Assembly: GCA_027002815.1 (NCBI GenBank) | Contig: JALWZH010000160.1 | Span: 1 to 32,964 of the forward strand | DNA: 32,964 bases | Source: Thermoproteales archaeon | GTDB lineage: Archaea > Thermoproteota > Thermoprotei > Thermoproteales > Thermoproteaceae | Direction: 5' to 3' | Shown here: positions 7,026 through 13,478 of the stretch, in pieces | How the letters are laid out: each line of letters begins with the position of its first letter | Numbering within the stretch: position 1 is the first letter of the stretch | Notes under the pieces: model-generated | Told to the model about the DNA's origin: nothing | Seen by the model: the letters and a program-made list of their open reading frames with translations, nothing else | Databases searched by the model: none | Translations under genes and position numbers: made by a program

Positions 7026-8099
7026 CTAGCTCGGCCCCCGGACGTGTCCGACGCCCTCAACGCTTATGGTCGCCGGCGTAGAGATCTCCCCATCTACCTG
7101 GAACTTTACGCCTAGGAACCTCTCCACCACGTACATGTTGGTGGTAGCGTGCATGGTTAGACGCGACACGCATATGGTGCTCCGGCCACGGGCCAGGGCC
7201 ATGTACGGTATGAGCATGTCGCCCATGTGGCTGTCCACAGCGCATCCCGTGCCGAGCTCCTCCATGAGCCGCCGCGCCGCTTCCTCCCCCACGGCCTCCG
7301 CGGGCTTCCCCCTCTCGCCTAGGGAGTCTGCCCCCACCACGTTGCCCTGGTCCGACAGGGCCCATAGCACGATGCCGCTGCCCGGCCCGAGGTGTGGGTC
7401 CCTGTCAGGGGGATACGCCTCCACGCCCATCCCTATGGGCACTCCCAGCCCTTTAAGGGCCCTCTCGGCCGCCTGGGCCTGCCTCTCTGCTACATGCCTC
7501 GGGAGCCTCACGGCATGGGACAGGCCCCTCACCTCGACCAGCTTTCCGAAGCCCCTTAGGGTGACCGCCCTTAGCCCTTCGGAGGGCCTCACAGTGAGGA
7601 CCACCTCGCCGCCCCCACGCGGGTAGTGCCCCCGCCTAACCAGCGCCACGTCAGCATCCACCCCAAGCCTCGACAGTACCGGCAACATGACGAAGCGCAC
7701 GTAGTCTATGGGGGGCGCCATGGGCACATCGGTGCCGCCCCTGATCACGACCCTAGAAGCGCAGTGGGAGAGGGCGAGGGCCGGCAGCAGCGCCTGTATG
7801 ACCAGCGACGTGGAACCGGCGGTGCCGATGTCGAAGGTGAACGAGCCGCATCTGACGGCGCCCGGGCGGAACGACAGCTCTGTGGAGCCCTTGTACGCCC
7901 CCTCGACCTCGGCGCCGGTCAACTCCTTCAGGGCAAGCACGGCCGTCAGGTGTTGTTGTTGGAGGCCTGGGTTCCTCCTCCTCGCCCTGATGTTGACTAT
8001 GCGGAACGGTATCCCCAACACGGCGGACAGCGCCAGCGAGCTCCTAAGCATTTGTCCTCCCCCCTCGCCGAAGGAGCCATCTATCAGTACCTCGACCAT
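7026..8099 (-). CDS. rtcA: RNA 3'-terminal phosphate cyclase
   Basis: Converts a 3'-phosphate at RNA ends to a 2',3'-cyclic phosphate using ATP, through an enzyme-AMP intermediate on histidine. The protein is 357 aa. Seen: the N-terminal family signature DGSFGEGGGQMLRSSLALS (residues 7-25), the QQQHL segment, GGTDVPMAPPIDY, the RGHYPRGGGEV block, and the C-terminal TMHATTN with the nucleophilic histidine at H317. Length and all blocks are normal. A TATA-like box at 8118-8127 lies about 24 nt before the ATG. It is divergent from the SAM hydrolase gene. RtcB ligase is not in this window. Assignment is secure; physiological substrate in archaea is not settled. Confidence 0.95.
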   Translation of the reverse strand: MVEVLIDGSFGEGGGQMLRSSLALSAVLGIPFRIVNIRARRRNPGLQQQHLTAVLALKELTGAEVEGAYKGSTELSFRPGAVRCGSFTFDIGTAGSTSLVIQALLPALALSHCASRVVIRGGTDVPMAPPIDYVRFVMLPVLSRLGVDADVALVRRGHYPRGGGEVVLTVRPSEGLRAVTLRGFGKLVEVRGLSHAVRLPRHVAERQAQAAERALKGLGVPIGMGVEAYPPDRDPHLGPGSGIVLWALSDQGNVVGADSLGERGKPAEAVGEEAARRLMEELGTGCAVDSHMGDMLIPYMALARGRSTICVSRLTMHATTNMYVVERFLGVKFQVDGEISTPATISVEGVGHVRGPS

Positions 8100-8117
8100 C
8101 GGCAGAATTTTGGCGCC

Positions 8118-8127
8118 GTTTTTAGCT
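8118..8127 (-). promoter_or_regulatory. TATA box of rtcA
   Basis: Minus-strand AGCTAAAAAC centred about 24 nt before the ATG at 8099. It lies within 20 bp of the divergent promoter at 8141-8148. Confidence 0.5.
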
Positions 8128-8140
8128 TTTGTCGGGCAAG

Positions 8141-8148
8141 CTTTTAAG
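8141..8148 (+). promoter_or_regulatory. TATA box of the SAM hydrolase unit
   Basis: CTTTTAAG centred about 28 nt before the ATG at 8174. The in-frame ATG at 8162 would be only about 17 nt away, so 8174 is preferred. Confidence 0.5.
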
Positions 8149-8173
8149 CTCGGCTGGCCCTATGGGGACCACC

Positions 8174-8986
8174 ATGATAACACTGATCACAGACTTTGGG
8201 TATTCGGACTACTTCGTCCCGGTAATGAAGGGGGTAATAAAAACCGCGGTCCCCTCAGCGGAGATAATAGACATAACCCACGACATACCGCCGCAGAACG
8301 TGAGGAGGGCCGCGTTCGTGTTATGGAAAACCTACAAGTATTTTCCGCGGGGCACAATACATGTGGCTGTGGTTGATCCGGGCGTTGGCACTGGGAGGAG
8401 GGCCTTGGTGATTAGGACCAACAACTATTTCTTTGTGGGGCCGGACAACGGGGTCTTGAGCCTAGCCGCCTTCGAGGACGGCATACTAGAGGTGGTGAAC
8501 ATCACGTCTGTGGCGCCCCGCTCGTCGACGTTCCACGGCAGGGACGTGTTTGCCCCCGTAGCTGCGGAACTCCTAAGGGGCACCACACCGGGCTCCTTTG
8601 GGGAAACGGTCGATGCATCCACGTTGACGAGGCTCCAAGTGCCCCGCCCCTTAAGGCGCGGAGACGCCCTTCACTTGGAGGCGATATACATAGACAGGTT
8701 CGGCAACGTGTTTACGAGTGCCACGGAGAACGACGTGAGGTGGGCCAACATTGGGGACCTGTTCCTAGTGTCGGTAGGCCCGGCCAACCTCACGGTGAGG
8801 TTCCTGAGGACGTATGGAGAGGTGGGGCGGGGCGAGCCGTTGATGCTGATAAACTCTGAGGGTTACCTGGAGCTTGCCATAAATGGGGGCAATATGGCGG
8901 CCGCCTACGGCATAAGCGAGGGGGATAGTATCATCGTGAAAAGGCTTGGGGCCGCGTACCCGGAAAGTTCTGCCGGCAATGTTTAA
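8174..8986 (+). CDS. S-adenosyl-L-methionine hydrolase (adenosine-forming), DUF62 family
   Basis: Splits S-adenosylmethionine to adenosine and methionine with water as nucleophile, a relative of fluorinase and chlorinase. The protein is 270 aa. The start MITLITDFG is the family N-terminus, with D7 in the ribose/SAM site. The catalytic triad known from Pyrococcus PH0463 (D68, R75, H127) is visible as D68 and R75 (VVDPGVGTGRR) and H121 (STFHGRD). The C-terminal beta domain contains YIDRFGNVFT and the INGGNMAAAYGI block. A halogenase would carry a diagnostic insertion near the halide pocket, which I do not see. It heads a likely unit with the MoaD-like and Cgi121 genes, although the MoaD-like gene also has its own TATA box. 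Archaeal MAT lies 6 kb away, so SAM synthesis and breakdown are both encoded here. Confidence 0.9.
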   Translation: MITLITDFGYSDYFVPVMKGVIKTAVPSAEIIDITHDIPPQNVRRAAFVLWKTYKYFPRGTIHVAVVDPGVGTGRRALVIRTNNYFFVGPDNGVLSLAAFEDGILEVVNITSVAPRSSTFHGRDVFAPVAAELLRGTTPGSFGETVDASTLTRLQVPRPLRRGDALHLEAIYIDRFGNVFTSATENDVRWANIGDLFLVSVGPANLTVRFLRTYGEVGRGEPLMLINSEGYLELAINGGNMAAAYGISEGDSIIVKRLGAAYPESSAGNV

Positions 8987-8989
8987 ATC
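8981..8989 (+). promoter_or_regulatory. TATA box of the MoaD-like gene, overlapping the upstream stop codon
   Basis: GTTTAAATC contains the TAA stop (8984-8986) of the SAM hydrolase gene. Its centre is about 26 nt before the ATG at 9011, supporting that start over the GTG at 8990. Confidence 0.6.
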
Positions 8990-9010
8990 GTGCGGTTTGG
9001 GGGAACGAAC

Positions 9011-9286
9011 ATGCCCGTCAAGGTCAGGCTGGCCGGCGTGCTCAGGCACTTGGCGGGCACGGACACTGTCAGCGTTGAGGCGACCACCGTGAGGGAACTG
9101 GTAGAAGGGCTACGCACAGTTAACGAGAGGCTATACGAGAGGGTGTGGGACTGTTCCGAGAAGGACCTCGCCCCAGACATCTACATAGCGGTCAACGACG
9201 TCGATATAAGGCTGCTGGACGGCCTTAACACGCGCGTAGGCGACGGGGACACAGTGCTCCTACTCTCATACATACACGGGGGATAG
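9011..9286 (+). CDS. MoaD/ThiS-like ubiquitin-fold sulfur carrier
   Basis: A 91-aa beta-grasp protein ending in the free Gly-Gly needed for adenylation and thiocarboxylation by an E1-like enzyme. Visible traits: the N-terminal VKVRLAGVLRHLAG strand-helix, the TVRELVEGL helix, the VNDVDIRLLDGL strand typical of MoaD, GDGDTVLLL and the terminal GG. It may deliver sulfur for molybdopterin (tungstopterin) synthesis or tRNA thiolation, or modify proteins as a SAMP. No MoaE or E1 gene is in the window, so the role cannot be narrowed. Seven nt separate it from Cgi121. Fold assignment is strong; pathway is inference. Confidence 0.8.
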   Translation: MPVKVRLAGVLRHLAGTDTVSVEATTVRELVEGLRTVNERLYERVWDCSEKDLAPDIYIAVNDVDIRLLDGLNTRVGDGDTVLLLSYIHGG

Positions 9287-9293
9287 GAGGCCT

Positions 9294-9704
9294 ATGGTGC
9301 CCCGCCTATCGGTGAGGGTGGTGAGGTGCATGGGAAAGGTGACCGAGGAGGTCATAAGGGAATACGTGTCCCGGTGCAGCGCACGTATATGCGCGTTCCT
9401 ACGTGACGATCTGCCCGTAGACATGGGCCTCGTACAGGCGGCCTACTACGCGTATTTCCATACGGGCCCGGCGCGCAACCCAAATATAAGGCTGTTGCAG
9501 TTCCTCTCGACGGAGAGGAACATAGGCGACGCGGTTGGCCTGGCGCCCCTCGGCAGGGACAGCGCCTACGTGGTGATTGCAGACGAGGACGGCGAAAAGG
9601 TCGAGAGCTGCGTCAGGGACATGGGTTGCCTCGCAGTGGACCTGTGCCGGGGGGAATTCGACGCGTGGCGCATAACCGCGTTTGCCCTCGGGCTCTTCAA
9701 GTGA
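9294..9704 (+). CDS. cgi121: KEOPS complex subunit Cgi121 (probable)
   Basis: A 136-aa protein resembling Cgi121/TPRKB, the KEOPS subunit that binds Bud32 kinase and presents the tRNA 3' CCA end during N6-threonylcarbamoyladenosine (t6A37) formation. The supporting features are the length, the central segment NIRLLQFLSTERNIGDAVGL, which matches the family's L-L-x-(F/Y)-L-S-x-x-R-(Q/N)-I-x-x-A pattern, and the following hydrophobic strand VVIADEDG. The C-terminal third has additional cysteines. The ATG at 9294 follows a GGAGG Shine-Dalgarno, unlike the leaderless genes, which fits an internal operon position behind the MoaD-like gene. No other KEOPS gene is present. An unrelated fold cannot be fully excluded. 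Confidence 0.62.
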   Translation: MVPRLSVRVVRCMGKVTEEVIREYVSRCSARICAFLRDDLPVDMGLVQAAYYAYFHTGPARNPNIRLLQFLSTERNIGDAVGLAPLGRDSAYVVIADEDGEKVESCVRDMGCLAVDLCRGEFDAWRITAFALGLFK

Positions 9705-9714
9705 CCTCTGTTCC

Positions 9715-9738
9715 CCTCAGTGCCCGCGGTGCTTGAGG
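9715..9738 (+). repeat. Hairpin just after the Cgi121 gene
   Basis: CCTCA (9715-9719) plus GTGCC pairs with GGTGC plus TGAGG (9734-9738) across a 3-nt loop with one bulged T. Two of the inner pairs are G-U on the plus strand and would be A-C mismatches on the minus strand, so the structure, if real, belongs to a plus-strand RNA. Confidence 0.4.
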
Positions 9739-9883
9739 CCTTTCCAAACGTTCATGCCGCTGGAGACGGCCTAGGAACGCCTTTCATGAATAAACTCGGG
9801 GTGGAAACAGGACGATTTGTAGGCGAGGCCCTCCACAGCTTTCCGTTAAACCCTCGACGCGTCTAGCGGCACGCGTGGTCGTT

Positions 9884-10263
9884 AGGCGCCTTCACGTTGC
9901 TGGGCCTCGGGGCAAAGGCCCAACAGACACCCCCACGGCTTCACGCTGGCCAGGCCCGGGACGGACGACACGTGTCTGGCAGCAACACGAACGCTGGGGC
10001 GTTGCTGTCCCCGCGGCTCGACGCATGTGGGGGCCCACAGTTCCCGGCAGCCAAGGACACGTTTAACAGTCCTACATCGCCGCGGCCGGAACGTCGCCGT
10101 TCCAAGCGGGACTTGGTACGGTTCAACAGGTGTGGGCCGCCTACAGGGCGCTGTATGGCGTTGGACGTGGGCCTACAGCCATGCCCGTCAAGTAGAGACT
10201 AGCCGTAGAGACGTCCAGACAACGGTGGCAGGCTGGGACTCGCCGTGAAACCCCGATGCGCCT
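9884..10263 (+). ncRNA. Candidate structured RNA in a 558-nt gene-free stretch (strand uncertain)
   Basis: Between 9705 and 10262 I find no protein gene; the only frames are 60-100 codons, overlap each other and resemble nothing. The stretch is instead unusually rich in perfect inverted repeats: 9901-9907/9916-9922 (7 bp), 9924-9930/9972-9978 (7 bp), 9980-9986/10001-10007 (7 bp), 10026-10030/10035-10039 (5 bp), 10088-10093/10098-10103 (6 bp), 10102-10106/10112-10116 (5 bp) and 10150-10159/10171-10179 (9 bp with one bulge). AGGCGC (9884-9889) could pair with GCGCCT (10258-10263) to close the whole. Possible plus-strand TATA-like boxes are at 9789-9796 and 9844-9851. I looked for SRP helix 8 (CCGGAAGGGAGCAG) and RNase P core motifs on both strands and found neither. 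It may be an undescribed RNA, a very divergent known one, or decayed DNA. Exact ends are guesses. Confidence 0.3.
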
Positions 10264-10784
10264 CAAACAACCGATATTTTTAAAAGCGAGAATATGTCGT
10301 CCTCCCTCACCACGCTTATGCCTGTCCGTGTTGGGAACATGTCCAAGAGCACTATCTTGTCGGGCCTAGTCAGGTTGACCTTGCGCTCTATCCGTGACGC
10401 CACGGCCGATATTATGGACGCCCTGTCGTATGCTATTCCCCTTTTACGGACCTCAACCTTATACGTCTCTTCCCTACCTATACTCGCCTCGGCCATCTCC
10501 GCGGCACGCTCAGCAACAGCATCGAGATCGGTCTTGGCCACGTCCATTATGGGGACGATCTTGAGCACGAAGCGGGGGACATAGTACCTCGAGAGAACCA
10601 CGTCCCTTACCATGCGCGTGAACTGTACGGGGTCCCCCTCTACCCTGCCAGTAAGTAGCCCGTCAAAGCCTGTGAACCATATGGACGCAACCCTAACTCC
10701 AATTATGTCGCCGAGCCTCCTCAACTCCTCCATGCACGCCCGTTCCTTCCTCCATCCTGTACTTACGACCAGGTTAAACGACAC
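10263..10784 (-). CDS. THUMP domain protein
   Basis: A 173-aa protein whose C-terminal half is a THUMP domain, an RNA-binding fold that docks on the tRNA acceptor end: the block KVEVRKRG, the helix with ASRIERKVNLTRPDKIV, and a final strand-like LDMFPTRTGISVV. The N-terminal half (LVVSTGWRKERACMEEL) resembles the stand-alone archaeal Tan1/THUMP proteins, which in eukaryotes assist N4-acetylcytidine formation in tRNA. No catalytic domain is attached, so it would be an adaptor. Start: the TATA box at 10804-10813 sits about 24 nt before a GTG at 10784, making a leaderless GTG start. A longer frame runs to 10829 but would begin upstream of the promoter. The 3' end borders the structured stretch. 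Confidence 0.8.
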   Translation of the reverse strand: MSFNLVVSTGWRKERACMEELRRLGDIIGVRVASIWFTGFDGLLTGRVEGDPVQFTRMVRDVVLSRYYVPRFVLKIVPIMDVAKTDLDAVAERAAEMAEASIGREETYKVEVRKRGIAYDRASIISAVASRIERKVNLTRPDKIVLLDMFPTRTGISVVREDDIFSLLKISVV

Positions 10785-10803
10785 GCGTGGGCTGCCGGCA
10801 CAA

Positions 10804-10813
10804 GTATAAAAAG
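10804..10813 (-). promoter_or_regulatory. TATA box of the THUMP gene
   Basis: Minus-strand CTTTTTATAC centred about 24 nt before the GTG at 10784; it identifies that codon as the start. Confidence 0.65.
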
Positions 10814-10835
10814 ATGGCCGTCCCCCCAAACCCGT

Positions 10836-10850
10836 GTTCCGAACAGGTTC
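10836..10850. promoter_or_regulatory. Possible operator: GTTC/GAAC palindromes between two divergent promoters
   Basis: GTTC-C-GAAC-AG-GTTC: two overlapping palindromes lying between the THUMP TATA box (10804-10813) and the DUF357-nucleotidyltransferase TATA box (10860-10868). The position, just outside the plus-strand TATA, would suit a regulator. Chance occurrence is possible for arms of 4 nt. Confidence 0.25.
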
Positions 10851-10859
10851 AACTGCAAA

Positions 10860-10868
10860 CTTTTATTG
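10860..10868 (+). promoter_or_regulatory. TATA box of the DUF357-nucleotidyltransferase gene
   Basis: CTTTTATTG centred about 24 nt before the GTG at 10888. Confidence 0.6.
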
Positions 10869-10887
10869 TACGTAGCATCCCTACGAT

Positions 10888-11598
10888 GTGTTGGAAGGCG
10901 CGAGCCTAGCCGAAAGGATACATGCGTACATTAGGAACGTGGAGGAGGCTCTCTCCTCGGCGCAGCGCTTTGGCCTCTCGACGCGCGAAAGGGAGATCCT
11001 ACGCATAGCGAGGTCCTACGTAGACGACGCCAGGCACTACCTGGAAAAGGAAGACTATTACAACGCCATGGCCACTGTGGCATACGCGGAGGGATTGTTA
11101 GACGCCCTGCGCATCATGGGGCTCGTGGACTTTTCGTGGCCGCGTACATCGCGTAACGTGGAGCGCGCCCGCGTCAAGGTGATGGTGAGCGGGACCTTCG
11201 ACATACTGCATCCGGGCCATGCAAGGTACATACGCGAGGCGTGGGAATTGGGCCGCGTCGTTGCCGTGGTGGCCAACGATGAGACCGTGAGGAGGTTCAA
11301 GAAGAGGGACCCCATAGTGCCTGGAACGCAGAGGGCGGAGTTGCTTGAGTCGCTCAAGTACGTGGAGCGCGCCCGCGTGGGGTACCCCGACGACATGTTC
11401 AGGATTGTGGAAGAGGAAAGGCCTAACATCATTCTGCTGGGCCCTGACCAGCCCTTCGACGAGGAAACGCTCCGGAGGAGGCTACGTGAGAGGGGGCTAG
11501 AGGTCGAGGTCAGGAGGATGTCAAGCCCTTACCGGTGCCCCATGTGCTCCACAAGCGCCATAGTCAAGTCCATACTGGAAAAGCTCTGCGACAGGTAA
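10888..11598 (+). CDS. DUF357 domain fused to a cytidylyltransferase-like (FAD synthetase-like) domain
   Basis: Two-part protein, 236 aa. Residues 1-85 form an acidic helical region of the DUF357 type (AYAEGLLDALRIMGL at its end). Residues 95-236 are a nucleotidyltransferase of the HxGH class: VSGTFDILHPGHARYI with H108 and H111, the AVVANDETV segment, LLGPDQPF at 183-190, and a C-terminal CPMCSTSAIVKSI in place of the usual ISSS(S/T) loop. The closest characterised archaeal group is RibL, which makes FAD from FMN and ATP, so an adenylyl or cytidylyl transfer is expected; the acceptor is not certain. Leaderless GTG start at 10888, set by the TATA box. It is divergent from the THUMP gene. Confidence 0.82.
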   Translation: MLEGASLAERIHAYIRNVEEALSSAQRFGLSTREREILRIARSYVDDARHYLEKEDYYNAMATVAYAEGLLDALRIMGLVDFSWPRTSRNVERARVKVMVSGTFDILHPGHARYIREAWELGRVVAVVANDETVRRFKKRDPIVPGTQRAELLESLKYVERARVGYPDDMFRIVEEERPNIILLGPDQPFDEETLRRRLRERGLEVEVRRMSSPYRCPMCSTSAIVKSILEKLCDR

Positions 11599-11604
11599 GG
11601 GCTT

Positions 11605-11673
11605 GGCCGATTGCGGCGTGACCACGTGCACGCGTGGAACGGCCCAGGCACGGCTCCCAGCCACGGATCGGCC
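11605..11673. repeat. Inverted repeat with inner hairpins in the gap before UPF0179
   Basis: GGCCGAT (11605-11611) pairs perfectly with ATCGGCC (11667-11673). Inside are CCACG/CGTGG (11622-11626/11633-11637) and GGCT/AGCC (11652-11655/11659-11662). The outer 7-bp stem suggests a tRNA at first sight, but the enclosed sequence has no TTCRA T-loop and no D-arm, and the total is only 69 nt. It lies 7 nt past the stop of the preceding gene. Confidence 0.4.
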
Positions 11674-11726
11674 GCGTCCCGTGGGGTACAGGTAAAAGTT
11701 CTTTAGCCTGTGAGCGCGCCAAAGGT

Positions 11727-12230
11727 ATGGGTAATGGGTTTGTACGTCGCGATAGGCGCGCCGACCACGGCGACCCCCCGCAGCACCGCCAGCACTCGGC
11801 CGCCGCGCCGTCGGGCATAATAACGCTGGTAAGCAGGGAACAGGCGCTGGTGGGCTCACGCTTCAGGGTGTACTCAATACCGGAGGAATGCACGCGTTGC
11901 AGGTTATACGCGGCGTGTATGGGGAGGCTCGTGCCTAAAAGGGTCTACGAGGTCGTGGAGGTGCGTAGGGGGCTGGGCCAGAGGTGTCCACTCACCGGCT
12001 CTGAAATGGTGCCTGTAATAGCCGTGCATGTTCCAATACGCGTACTGGTGCCGGACAGGTACGCGTTGGAAGGCGCCATAATAACCTATGACTACTGGTG
12101 TGACTGTGAGGACTGTGTGAGGGACCCCATACTGAGGAGAGGCGAAAAGGTCAGGGTGTTGAGGATTGTGGGCAGAAAGGCGTGCAGCGGCAGGGAATAT
12201 GCCCTCGTCGAGGTGGTCCCAACCAATTAA
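11727..12230 (+). CDS. UPF0179 family protein (cysteine-rich, unknown function)
   Basis: Archaeal conserved protein of the UPF0179 family. The conserved body begins ITLVSREQALVGSRFRVY and shows the family cysteine pattern: CTRCRLYAAC, then CPLTG, then WCDCEDCVRDP and a late KACSG. These clusters look able to bind zinc or an iron-sulfur centre. Function is not known to me. The start is awkward: no ATG, GTG or TTG lies right before the conserved body. The nearest in-frame ATG is 11727, with a weak TATA-like TTCTTTAGCC about 24 nt upstream, giving a 30-residue Arg/His-rich N-terminal extension and 167 aa in all. An ATA start near 11815 is the alternative. The stop overlaps the convergent small gene by 4 nt. 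Family call good, start uncertain. Confidence 0.75.
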   Translation: MGNGFVRRDRRADHGDPPQHRQHSAAAPSGIITLVSREQALVGSRFRVYSIPEECTRCRLYAACMGRLVPKRVYEVVEVRRGLGQRCPLTGSEMVPVIAVHVPIRVLVPDRYALEGAIITYDYWCDCEDCVRDPILRRGEKVRVLRIVGRKACSGREYALVEVVPTN

Positions 12231-12427
12231 CGTTGGGGAGACCCCACCATGGCCCTCAGCTTCCTTATGATGGGCAGGTAGGGCTTGTACAGGCCCGCGC
12301 TCCTAGCGGCGTTGACCGCCTCCCTGTACAGCTGGAGCGCCTTTTCCCTGTCCCTGCCTACAAGCGCCTCAGCCTCCCTCAACATCTTAACTATGCGCCT
12401 CCCAAGCTCAACCGTATCCTCGGCCAT
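12227..12427 (-). CDS. Small helical protein, TPR-like (unrecognised)
   Basis: A 66-residue protein that I cannot place in a family. The central segment (EAEALVGRDREKALQLYREAVNAARSAG, about residues 18-45) has the A-x-x-L-Y-x-x-A-(V/I) spacing of a single tetratricopeptide-like helix pair, and the rest is also predicted helical, rich in Arg, Lys and Glu. A TATA-like box at 12446-12454 lies about 23 nt before the ATG at 12427, and codon use resembles the neighbours, so I take it as real. It converges on UPF0179 with a 4-nt overlap and diverges from Rio2. It could be an adaptor; no function is claimed. Confidence 0.6.
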   Translation of the reverse strand: MAEDTVELGRRIVKMLREAEALVGRDREKALQLYREAVNAARSAGLYKPYLPIIRKLRAMVGSPQR

Positions 12428-12445
12428 GGGTGGGACTGGAAGGAC

Positions 12446-12454
12446 CGTAATAAC
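12446..12454 (-). promoter_or_regulatory. TATA box of the 66-residue protein gene
   Basis: Minus-strand GGTTATTAC centred about 23 nt before the ATG at 12427. It lies about 20 bp from the divergent Rio2 promoter. Confidence 0.5.
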
Positions 12455-12465
12455 CTTTTCGACAG

Positions 12466-12478
12466 TAAAAGATTTACC
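12466..12478 (+). promoter_or_regulatory. TATA box of the Rio2 gene
   Basis: TAAAAGATTTACC; the core GATTTACC is centred about 25 nt before the GTG at 12499. Confidence 0.5.
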
Positions 12479-12498
12479 GGGCCGCCAAAACTCGACGG

Positions 12499-13452
12499 GT
12501 GAGCGTAAAGGACCTGGTCAGGGCCTACGAGGGTCTGGACAGGGCGGATCTCAGGGTACTACGCATAGTGGAGTTGGGCCACAGAAAACACGAGTACGTG
12601 CCAGTTGAGCTGGTGTTGGCGTATTCCAACATGCCTAAAACCGCCGTCTCCAGGTCCCTGGCCAAGTTGAACAGGCTGGGCATGTTGGTCAGGCGCGTGG
12701 GACCGTACACCGGGTACAAGATGACATTCCTCGGCTACGACTGTCTGGCCATCCACACGTTGAGGAAAAGGGGGATAATAGACAGCATCTCGTCGACGCC
12801 CATTGGGGTCGGCAAGGAGTCCGTGGTGTACTTGGGCGGGAGTGCCGACGGCGAGAGGTACGTCCTCAAGTTTCATAGGGTGGGGCTGACAAGCTTCAGG
12901 AATGTGAGGAGGCTCAGGGCGTGGCTGGGCGACAGGAGACACGTGACCCAGCTATACGAGTCTAGGCTCTCGGCCCAGATGGAATACAGGGCGCTGGCCC
13001 TACTTAGCGGCAGGACCAATGTGCCCAGACCGATAGACGTGAATAGGCACGTGGTGGTCATGAGCCGCATAGAGGGCTCGGAACTGTACAGGTTGCGCTC
13101 CGTCGAGGAACCGTTGCGCGTATTGGATGCCATAGTGGACAACGCGGCCAGGGCGTACCGCGTTGGAGTTGTGCATGGGGACCTCAGCGAGTACAACGTG
13201 CTAGTGGATGTGGAGGGCGACGTGTGGCTCATAGATTGGCCCCAGTGGATCCCCACAACGCATGGGTCTGCCCAGGCACTGTTCAGGAGGGACTTGGAGA
13301 GGGTGGCCTCGTTTTTCGCCAGGCGCTTCGGTATCGCCGTTGATATCGACAGGATGTGCCATGTCCCTTCTGGGGCGACTACAGGGATGAGCGTGGACGC
13401 ATTGATAGACGAGATCCTGAGGCGCGTGGAGGACGAGTTTGGAGAGGAATAA
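12499..13452 (+). CDS. rio2: Rio2 atypical serine protein kinase/ATPase
   Basis: Acts in maturation of the small ribosomal subunit. The protein is 317 aa. An N-terminal winged helix (about 1-90, diagnostic of Rio2 rather than Rio1) is followed by the RIO kinase domain: glycine-rich loop GVGKESVVY (103-111), ATP-binding Lys124 (YVLKFHR), helix C Glu162, hinge MSRIEGSEL, catalytic HGDLSEYNV with H226, D228 and N233, and metal-binding D246 in IDWPQW (245-250). All key residues are present. The GTG start at 12499 is leaderless by TATA spacing. A promoter for the next gene overlaps its stop codon. Assignment is secure. Confidence 0.95.
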   Translation: MSVKDLVRAYEGLDRADLRVLRIVELGHRKHEYVPVELVLAYSNMPKTAVSRSLAKLNRLGMLVRRVGPYTGYKMTFLGYDCLAIHTLRKRGIIDSISSTPIGVGKESVVYLGGSADGERYVLKFHRVGLTSFRNVRRLRAWLGDRRHVTQLYESRLSAQMEYRALALLSGRTNVPRPIDVNRHVVVMSRIEGSELYRLRSVEEPLRVLDAIVDNAARAYRVGVVHGDLSEYNVLVDVEGDVWLIDWPQWIPTTHGSAQALFRRDLERVASFFARRFGIAVDIDRMCHVPSGATTGMSVDALIDEILRRVEDEFGEE

Positions 13453-13459
13453 AAATAAG
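13448..13459 (+). promoter_or_regulatory. TATA box of the DUF460 gene, overlapping the Rio2 stop codon
   Basis: AATAAAAATAAG covers the TAA stop of rio2 (13450-13452) and is centred about 26 nt before the GTG at 13479. The longer frame starting inside rio2 at 13356 is therefore unlikely. Confidence 0.6.
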
Positions 13460-13478
13460 TGGGGGAGTTGTTCCACCT

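Noticed and set aside
9875-10248. Short overlapping frames of 60-100 codons
   Set aside because: They start without a well-placed promoter, overlap in different frames and have biased Arg/Pro/Gly composition typical of GC-rich non-coding DNA.
9705-10262. SRP RNA or RNase P RNA
   Set aside because: Neither strand has the SRP helix 8 core (GGAAGGGAGCAG) nor the RNase P P4 core motifs (GGAAGUC, ACAGAA) that I would expect; left as an unnamed structured candidate.
11605-11673. Possible tRNA with a 7-bp acceptor stem
   Set aside because: Only 69 nt, no T-loop consensus, no D-arm and no plausible anticodon stem; kept only as an inverted repeat.
13356-13478. Longer N-terminus of the DUF460 protein starting inside rio2
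   Set aside because: The TATA box at 13448-13459 and the family N-terminus both point to GTG at 13479.
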